Positions 56,910 to 64,000 of a stretch of DNA of 64,000 bases are shown in pieces. Under the pieces are notes generated by a model. That model was not told the DNA's origin. It searched no databases and was given only the letters and a program-made list of their open reading frames with translations. Numbering within the stretch: the stretch's first letter is position 1; each line of letters starts with the position of its first letter. The DNA is from Maricaulis maris_C (GTDB taxonomy: Bacteria > Pseudomonadota > Alphaproteobacteria > Caulobacterales > Maricaulaceae): NCBI RefSeq assembly GCF_049116555.1, contig NZ_JAGDYT010000006.1, positions 248,001 to 312,000 of the forward strand, given 5' to 3'. Made by a program: the position numbers and the translations under genes.

Positions 56910-57424
56910 TACTCGGCCACATGCGGTGACAACGCCTTCATTCGGGACGCGAACCCATCCCGGTCCAAGGCGACGTCGAAGGCCTGGGCGACGGCAAACA
57001 AATCGCCTCCGATCTCCTCGAACAAGCCCGCATAGACCTGGCCCGCACGCGCCATATAGTCCGCGATTCGCGCCGCCTCCGCCCGCCCGGCCGGCGTCAA
57101 CCGAAGCGGCTTGCGACGGGCATCGGCGGTATCGTCACCGCGCGCTAGAAAGCCCAGCTCGCCCAGCGCCCGCGAGGTCTTGATGACGGCGGCATGGGTC
57201 ACCCCAAGCCGGCGCGCCAGCTCCGTCACGCTCTGATCGGCGCGGTCCAGCAGCAGCATCATCGAAAAGGTCCGGACCGGCGCACGAATGCCCGCCGCTT
57301 CGGCCGGACCACCGCCATCCTCAACCAGCCGATCAACCAGCCGCCCCAGCAGAAGGCCGAGGAAGCCCGGTGCCATCTCGCCGTGTATGAGCCCGTCCAG
57401 CTCTGCCTGAGACGCGTCGACCAT
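56909..57424 (-). CDS. MarR-family transcriptional regulator
   Basis: 171 residues; strong RBS gaggagg before the ATG. Winged helix in the middle (about 60-130: SVTELARRLGVTHAAVIKTSRALGELGFLARGDD, shortened). Long N- and C-terminal helices for dimerisation. Its start and RBS abut a 44-bp near-perfect palindrome shared with the divergent S41-like gene, so autoregulation and control of that gene are very likely. The ligand is unknown. Confidence 0.88.
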   Translation of the reverse strand: MVDASQAELDGLIHGEMAPGFLGLLLGRLVDRLVEDGGGPAEAAGIRAPVRTFSMMLLLDRADQSVTELARRLGVTHAAVIKTSRALGELGFLARGDDTADARRKPLRLTPAGRAEAARIADYMARAGQVYAGLFEEIGGDLFAVAQAFDVALDRDGFASRMKALSPHVAE

Positions 57425-57437
57425 GATTGCCTCCTCA

Positions 57438-57481
57438 CTTCATATGCGTTACTAGTAACGTTACTGGTAACGCATATGAAG
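57438..57481. promoter_or_regulatory. 44-bp near-perfect palindrome, MarR operator
   Basis: Left arm cttcatatgcgttac (57438-57452) and right arm gtaacgcatatgaag (57467-57481) are exact inverted copies; the centre agtaacgttact (57454-57465) is itself palindromic about the same axis. Only one base pair (57453/57466) is mismatched. It carries four gttac/gtaac half-sites. The right end touches the start region of the S41-like gene. Confidence 0.8.
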
Positions 57482-57483
57482 AA

Positions 57484-58830
57484 ATGAGCCTGTTCATGCC
57501 AAAAGTCCATGCCTGCATCGCCGCGCTCACCCTTTTTCTCCTGCCGGCCTGCGCGGAGGCACAGCCGGCGCGTTTTGATGCCGATGCCGTCGCAGCTGAT
57601 GTGACGGAGTGGGAGGACTGGCTGTTCGCCACCCATCCGCAACCCGAGTTCAGCATGGATGTGGAAAGGGTCCGGGCGCGCTTCGGCGCGCTCCGTGACG
57701 GGCTCCGTGACGGGCTCAACGAGGACTATACGCGCCGTGAAGCCTGGCTCTCCCTTGCCCTGCTCAACCCGTATTTCGCCGACGGGCATGTCACCGTGCG
57801 CCTGCCGGTCGAGGACTATGAGGCCTGGCTTGCCGATGGCGGCGCGGCCTTCACCCTTCCGGTCCGCCTCGAAGGCCACCAACTGCGCGTCGCCGAAACG
57901 GTCGCCGAAAGCAGCCGCGCGCGCGCTGGCGAGATCATCACCGCCATCAATGATCAGGCGGTCGGCCCGCTGATCGAGGCGGCCCTGGCGCGAACCAATG
58001 GGGATACGCCCGGATTGCGCCGCCATGTCGTGGAGACACGCTTTGCCCGCTATCTCTGGGCGCTGACAGGCGGAGCCATGGATTGGCAGGTCACCTTGCG
58101 TGATGACCAGGGCGCAATTCGCACCCTCACGCTCGACCCGGAACGCGAACAGGCCGGCCGCGACGCGGAGCACTGGTCACTGGACGTCCAGGACGAGGCT
58201 GCCATTCTCACCCTCAACACCTTCGCACCGAACCTGCAGAACGAGTTCAACGCCTTCATCGACGCCAGCTTCGCCGACATCGCCGCGCGCGGCAGCGACG
58301 TCCTGGTCATCGATATCAGTCAAAATGGTGGCGGCGCCCACATGCTGTCGGACCATTTGCTGGCCTATCTCACCGATCAGCGTCACACGCCGCTCTCTGC
58401 CGTCACTGCGCGCATCACGCCGGAGAACCAGGCGCGCATTCCGGGATCGGCGCTGGGCCAGGTGATCTCGATGCCTTTCGCCCAATGGGTCGAACCGCCG
58501 GCCGAACTGGCGAATCGCTTCGACGGGCGCTTCGCCTTCCTCGTCGGAGCCGGCACCTATTCCCAGGCCATCGTTCTGGCCGCCACGGTACAGGATTTCG
58601 ACATCGCGCCGGTCGCCGGTCCGGGCACCGAGGGCCGGGCCAATTCGACCGGCCAGGTCCAGCTGCACCGCCTCGCCAACACCGACCTGGAAGTGGCCGC
58701 CCCGATCTATGTCTTCACCCGCGCCTCCGGCGACACGTCCAGCGCCGCCATCGTGCCGGACATTCCACTGAACGGTTCCCGCGAGCACCAGATCACGGCG
58801 CTGATCGCGCTTCTTCAAACCGGAGACTGA
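57484..58830 (+). CDS. S41-like (C-terminal processing) peptidase-related exported protein
   Basis: 448 residues; ATG at 57484 is immediately after the palindrome, and one at 57496 is also possible. Signal with LLPAC, so a lipoprotein. A region around residues 120-180 (RARAGEIITAINDQAVG) resembles a PDZ ligand loop. The peptidase-like part has VIDISQNGGGAHM, the family's substrate-binding glycine-rich block, and GAGTYSQAIVLAATVQ where S41 enzymes carry the nucleophile Ser (TxSxA). Some catalytic details are weak, so activity is not certain. Controlled by the divergent MarR gene. Confidence 0.75.
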   Translation: MSLFMPKVHACIAALTLFLLPACAEAQPARFDADAVAADVTEWEDWLFATHPQPEFSMDVERVRARFGALRDGLRDGLNEDYTRREAWLSLALLNPYFADGHVTVRLPVEDYEAWLADGGAAFTLPVRLEGHQLRVAETVAESSRARAGEIITAINDQAVGPLIEAALARTNGDTPGLRRHVVETRFARYLWALTGGAMDWQVTLRDDQGAIRTLTLDPEREQAGRDAEHWSLDVQDEAAILTLNTFAPNLQNEFNAFIDASFADIAARGSDVLVIDISQNGGGAHMLSDHLLAYLTDQRHTPLSAVTARITPENQARIPGSALGQVISMPFAQWVEPPAELANRFDGRFAFLVGAGTYSQAIVLAATVQDFDIAPVAGPGTEGRANSTGQVQLHRLANTDLEVAAPIYVFTRASGDTSSAAIVPDIPLNGSREHQITALIALLQTGD

Positions 58831-58837
58831 TACGAAA

Positions 58838-58866
58838 AAGGCCCGGCGAAACCGCCGGGCCCTTTC
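58838..58866. terminator. Bidirectional terminator between S41-like gene and ettA
   Basis: ggcccggcg (58840-58848) pairs with cgccgggcc (58853-58861) around a 4-base loop, with aaaaa on one side and cttt on the other. Lies between the stops of two convergent genes. Confidence 0.75.
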
Positions 58867-58887
58867 CTCAGAACTTCAACGCAAACC

Positions 58888-60555
<1,668 letters not shown>

Positions 60556-60773
60556 GGGGGAGAGGCTCTCTTGTCTGGCAGGGAATCTTGAGCCGCACCG
60601 TGTAGCGGAGACACGCTGCAAGGGCAATGCGCTTGGCGTGTGCGGTTCTCTCGCGGGCATTGCCGGGACGAAAAGCCGTTCCCCTCTCACATGATTGTGA
60701 CTGTAGGGCGATGGCGACCCAAGCCTTGCCCGCGCCAGTATGGCGACCATCAAACCAGCCCGGATCGGTCACA

Positions 60774-62222
60774 ATGCGTGTCTCAGTTTTATTCTCCCTG
60801 ATCGGAATTCTCCTCGCCGCAGCGGCACCTGCCGGGCCCGGCAGCCCCGCCCCGACCGTCATTGATGTGACAATCGAACGAATTGGCCCGGACGACTGGA
60901 CCGCGACACTCTCGACATCCGGGCCCGTCACCGCACTCGCCTTCACCCGCAGCGGTGACAATAATCGGATCGGCCAGCTTCAAGTCCTGACTGATGGCGT
61001 TGCACTCAACCGGTTCGGCGATGTCGATGCGCTTGTGGCATCGCATCCGGTGCGTGAAATCCGGATCCACATGGCCCCGTCCACGATCACGCGCGGCGAC
61101 GACTACACGCCCTTCGTCCCGATTGCCGGGTCGGCGTCGTCCGACACGTCAGCGCCCGCTGTCACGATGGCGGTTTATTCGCACTATTTTCAGCTTGCCC
61201 CGACCGACATCCTGGCACTGCAGGGCGGTATCGAGGCGGACGCGCTGATCGCACCGGCTCACCGTTTCAGTTTCATCGATCATGCCGGCGGCGATGTGAT
61301 CTTTGCCGGCAATCCGGTGCCGGCCGATGATCGGGTCCCCCTGGACGACGGGCTTGGCGCCTATGCGGTTTTCGGGGCACCGCCGCGACTGGCCGGATCG
61401 AATTTCAACAGTCTCATCTCGCCGGAAATCCCGGAGCGGATCGCCACCCAGATCCTGAGCACCGTGCCGCAAGCCCTCACTGCCTTGGAAATAGCCCTTG
61501 AAGCGGAGCTGGCACAGCCGCCAAGCCTGATTTTGACCCGCCGACCGAGCGACCGCTCAGGCATCCATTTCCGGGGTGGCGCCATGACCAGCGACGTCGT
61601 GATGGAACTGGCAGGTGGAGCGCTGGATGACCCGGATTTTGTCCGCAATAACCGCAGCCGCATCACGACATTGGTCGTCCACGAGCTGGCCCATCTCTGG
61701 AATGGCGGACTGGTTCAGAATACCGATCCGAATGCCGCATGGATCCACGAAGGCAGTGCCGAAGCCCTGAGCTGGGAGGCACTCACAACGGTTTTCTCGA
61801 TGGACGAGGCCTATTCGATGAACAATTACCAGTCCGCCCTCGATGAGTGTACCGCCTTCCTGGACGCCGGTGGGCTGGCAAGCGCCGTTGAACGCGGTCA
61901 GAGGCGGGCGCATTACGCCTGCGGCGCGACCATCATGCTGGCCCTTTCCACCGCGCTCTCGCCGACCGACCGACCCGCAGGCCTGCATGCCCTCTGGTCC
62001 GCAATGATCGATAACAGCCAGTCCCTGCGCGAGGGCCGGTATGACAGCGACCTCTTCCTGCAGACCTTTGCCGAGCTCGGCGGGACAGAGAGTGTCACCA
62101 CCTGGATCAGACACATGGAGGCCGGTGATTTCCAGGACCCGGCCGTTTTCCTGGTCGAAGGCCTGACTGCCGCCGGGGTTGCTATCGATCTGGTTGAGGG
62201 GGCTCCCCTTCTGTCACGCTGA
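60774..62222 (+). CDS. Exported gluzincin-type metallopeptidase-like protein
   Basis: 482 residues. Signal peptide VSVLFSLIGILLAAAAPAG. The zinc motif HELAH (303-307) is followed after exactly 18 residues by Glu326 in HEGSAEAL, the HExxH-x18-E spacing of M1-like gluzincins. The N-terminal 250 residues are beta-rich in look and of no recognised family, and YACGATIMLALS follows the site. Likely periplasmic or secreted peptidase; the substrate is unknown. It starts 218 bases after, and divergent from, ettA. Confidence 0.78.
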   Translation: MRVSVLFSLIGILLAAAAPAGPGSPAPTVIDVTIERIGPDDWTATLSTSGPVTALAFTRSGDNNRIGQLQVLTDGVALNRFGDVDALVASHPVREIRIHMAPSTITRGDDYTPFVPIAGSASSDTSAPAVTMAVYSHYFQLAPTDILALQGGIEADALIAPAHRFSFIDHAGGDVIFAGNPVPADDRVPLDDGLGAYAVFGAPPRLAGSNFNSLISPEIPERIATQILSTVPQALTALEIALEAELAQPPSLILTRRPSDRSGIHFRGGAMTSDVVMELAGGALDDPDFVRNNRSRITTLVVHELAHLWNGGLVQNTDPNAAWIHEGSAEALSWEALTTVFSMDEAYSMNNYQSALDECTAFLDAGGLASAVERGQRRAHYACGATIMLALSTALSPTDRPAGLHALWSAMIDNSQSLREGRYDSDLFLQTFAELGGTESVTTWIRHMEAGDFQDPAVFLVEGLTAAGVAIDLVEGAPLLSR

Positions 62223-62414
62223 GCCTGGGCGGAGATCAGAGGCCTAACGGGTCGAACATCTGGGTCCCCGCTCTCCATCCCGCTTTCGCGGGTGACAGGG
62301 ATGACAGGATTTTTGAGGTCGCGTGAGCGAGGGGGGCGCCTCGGCGCGATCCCGTCACCAAAGCGACTTGTCAGCCAGCGGGCCGTATCCGGTTTTCAAG
62401 CTCAAGGGTGAAAC

Positions 62415-62522
62415 CGCGCAGCGGCGAGACGGCGTGGGTGATCGGAGGTCGATGACGACACGCTGGCGCATTTCACCCCATCCGGCCCTTCGGGCCACCT
62501 CCCCTTGTCTGGGAAAGGACCT
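62415..62522. repeat. Second copy of the REPIN-like element
   Basis: Bases about 62415-62522 match 1360-1478 with small gaps, including the words gtgggtgat, tttcaccc and aaggacct; the left arm of the first copy is eroded here. Confidence 0.6.
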
Positions 62523-62547
62523 GATGAGCCCCCCTTATCCCCGCTTC

Positions 62548-62596
62548 GCACCCGTCCTTCTCCCTTGGGAGACGGTGTACCGGAGGGGCGGCTGAA
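62548..62596 (-). repeat. Inverted REP-like unit
   Basis: The reverse complement of about 62548-62596 resembles the arm 62477-62520 (ccggccc..ccacc..ggaaaggac), so two arms lie in inverted orientation about 30 bases apart. Confidence 0.5.
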
Positions 62597-63213
62597 GAAG
62601 AATTGCGCCGGGAATACCGGGCCTTACCCCTCACCCAACCTTCGACCGCCCTCTCCCGGGGGAGGGGGAAAATGCGCCCGGGCACAAAACTTGTCCGCCC
62701 CCCTTCTGTCCTGCCGCATACTCCTCCCCGTTCCCGCGCTGCTCGAGGCCCGGATTGGTGATCCGGGGGCGCGGGGAGGACGGAGCTCGTCCGGTTGCCT
62801 GGAAACACCGCCAGACCAACCCGGCGTGGCCATCGATGGGACGGCGGCACAAAGCTCGACCGCTTTATCCCATCGGTTTCGAGACGGGGCCGGCAACGGC
62901 CCTGAGTAAATCTCCGTGTGCAAGGTGCCCCCGGCGCCACCCACAAAACTTCCATAGCAAGGCACCGGCAAGGCACCTCGCACCCCTCTACGGCCCGAAC
63001 CGCCAGGCGATCCCGCCATGGCGCGGAGAGGCTTGTCCCCCATCCATCAACAGATGCGAGGTAGGCCATGTCAGCTCGCCTCCCTGCCCCTTCCACCGGA
63101 AATCCTGTCTGGCGCTTTCGCGCCTCCGGCCGGGCGGGGAGGTTGCTGAAACCCGTCTGGCCAGCGCGCGCCGGGCCTTTTAAAACAGGGCCTACACACT
63201 CTGGGGAGAGATC

Positions 63214-64000
63214 ATGTCCTTTCGTTATGCCGGCCTTGCGGCTGTTGCCGCCCTTGCGGGCGCCTGCCAGCCCGCCTCCGAACCTGCCACCGAAATCGCC
63301 GCCAGCGAGCCCGCTCTCACCATTGAGCGGATCTATGCCAGCCCCTCCCTGTCTGGCGCGACGCCCCGTTCCCTCACCTTCTCGCCGGACGGGTCCCGCG
63401 TGACCTTCCTGCGTGCCAAGGCCGATGACGCGTCCGTGCTTGACCTGTGGGCGATGGATATCGATGGCGGCGAGCCCTACTTGCTGGTCGACAGCCAGGT
63501 GCTCGCGCCGGACGAACGCGCCCTGACCGAGGCCGAGCGGCAATTGCGCGAGCGGGCCCGTATCTCCTCGACCGGTATCGTGCGCTATGATTGGGACACG
63601 CAGGGCGAGGCCATCCTCGTGCCGCTGGACGGCGACGTCTTCTACGTCAATGTCGAAAGCGGTGAAGCCCGCCGGCTGATGGAGACGCCGGAATACGAGA
63701 CCGATGCCCGCATCTCCCCGCGGGGCAATTTCGTCTCCTTCATCCGCGAACAAAATCTCTACGTCATTGATCTGGAGAGTGGCGCCGAAACCGCCATCAC
63801 GACCGAAGGCGGAGATCTTGTCTCCTGGGGCATGGCGGAGTTCGTCGCCCAGGAAGAGCTGAGCCGCCGCACCGGCTATTGGTGGTCACCGGACGAGCAA
63901 TACATTGCCCTCGCCCGCGTCGATGAAAGCCCGGTCGAAAACATCCAGCGCATGGAGATCGCCGCCGACGGGTCTGCCCGCGTTGTCGACCAGCGCTATC
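63214..64000 (+). CDS. Dipeptidyl peptidase IV family (S9B) lipoprotein, 3' end outside window
   Basis: 262 residues visible. Strong RBS ggggagag before the ATG. Signal ends in LAGAC with Cys18, a lipoprotein. The visible part is the N-terminal beta-propeller of DPP-IV: PRSLTFSPDGSRVTFLRAK, and EFVAQEELSRRTGYWWSPDEQYIALARVDESPV (shortened), which holds the paired Glu that fix the substrate N-terminus. The catalytic Ser, Asp and His are beyond the window. Removes X-Pro dipeptides in the periplasm; complements the cytosolic PepP. Confidence 0.88.
   Translation, partial: MSFRYAGLAAVAALAGACQPASEPATEIAASEPALTIERIYASPSLSGATPRSLTFSPDGSRVTFLRAKADDASVLDLWAMDIDGGEPYLLVDSQVLAPDERALTEAERQLRERARISSTGIVRYDWDTQGEAILVPLDGDVFYVNVESGEARRLMETPEYETDARISPRGNFVSFIREQNLYVIDLESGAETAITTEGGDLVSWGMAEFVAQEELSRRTGYWWSPDEQYIALARVDESPVENIQRMEIAADGSARVVDQRY

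Larger units (their letters stand above)
62223..63213. other. Gene-free region with REP-like repeats
   Basis: About 990 bases without a convincing gene. It holds hairpins near 62275-62305, REP-like units at 62415-62522 and 62548-62596, another tcccg-type hairpin near 62640-62690, and low-complexity GC-rich stretches. The end (63195-63213) has the gggagag RBS of the next gene. The last 120 bases before it should hold the promoter, but none could be fixed. Confidence 0.65.

Noticed and set aside
62473..63753. 426-codon minus-strand open frame in the repeat-rich gap
   Set aside because: Its first half is antisense to the DPP-IV family gene and the rest spans repeats.

Overview
The window is a compact, GC-rich chromosomal segment from an alphaproteobacterium. 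Gene content and order point to a Caulobacterales/Maricaulales-type (Hyphomonadaceae-like, possibly Maricaulis) organism: a complete division and cell-wall (dcw) cluster continuing ftsA-ftsZ-lpxC-bamD-recN-ligA, an FtsZ with a long linker, a CtrA-type box with GANTC (CcrM) sites upstream of ftsZ, an ArsR-methyltransferase fusion, and S9/S41/M24 peptidases. The assignment is inference from gene content; no 16S gene is present.

Layout. 1-10.8 kb: 3' end of uvrD/pcrA, a repeat-filled gap, an esterase lipoprotein, prmA, a LACTB-like serine hydrolase divergent from a membrane LytTR regulator, a 53-aa small gene, a three-domain aminopeptidase P with a coupled lipoprotein, and a hybrid histidine kinase. 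10.8-16.7 kb (minus strand): ligA, recN, bamD, lpxC. 16.7-36.2 kb (minus): ftsZ, ftsA, ftsQ, ddl, an unknown gene, murB, murC, murG, ftsW, murD, mraY, murF, murE, ftsI, ftsL, rsmH, mraZ. Most junctions here are 1-4 nt stop/start overlaps, so the cluster probably forms one long transcriptional unit with a separate ftsZ promoter. 36.5-37 kb: rnpB (RNase P RNA), with its promoter inside the end of ampD. 37-41 kb: ampD, an EamA transporter, a CE15-like esterase, a small membrane protein and a TerB/DnaJ protein. 41-47.6 kb: an oxoprolinase/hydantoinase fusion, then a pirin / FMN-reductase / DUF2798 operon divergent from a LysR regulator. 47.7-53 kb: fasciclin protein, membrane protein divergent from an XRE regulator, and a rimB-rimK-M14 operon acting on protein glutamylation. 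53-64 kb: ArsR-methyltransferase, D-amino-acid dehydrogenase, two lipoproteins, MarR regulator divergent from an S41-like protein across a 44-bp palindrome, ettA, a gluzincin-type metallopeptidase, about 1 kb of repeat-rich gene-free DNA, and the start of a DPP-IV family peptidase.

Functionally the core is envelope growth: precursor synthesis (MurB-G, Ddl, MraY), septal synthesis (FtsI/W/L/Q/A/Z), regulation (MraZ, probable CtrA/CcrM input), outer-membrane biogenesis (LpxC, BamD), and muropeptide recycling (AmpD). The accessory parts are mostly divergent regulator/target pairs with visible palindromic operators. No mobile element, CRISPR array, tRNA or defence island was recognised.
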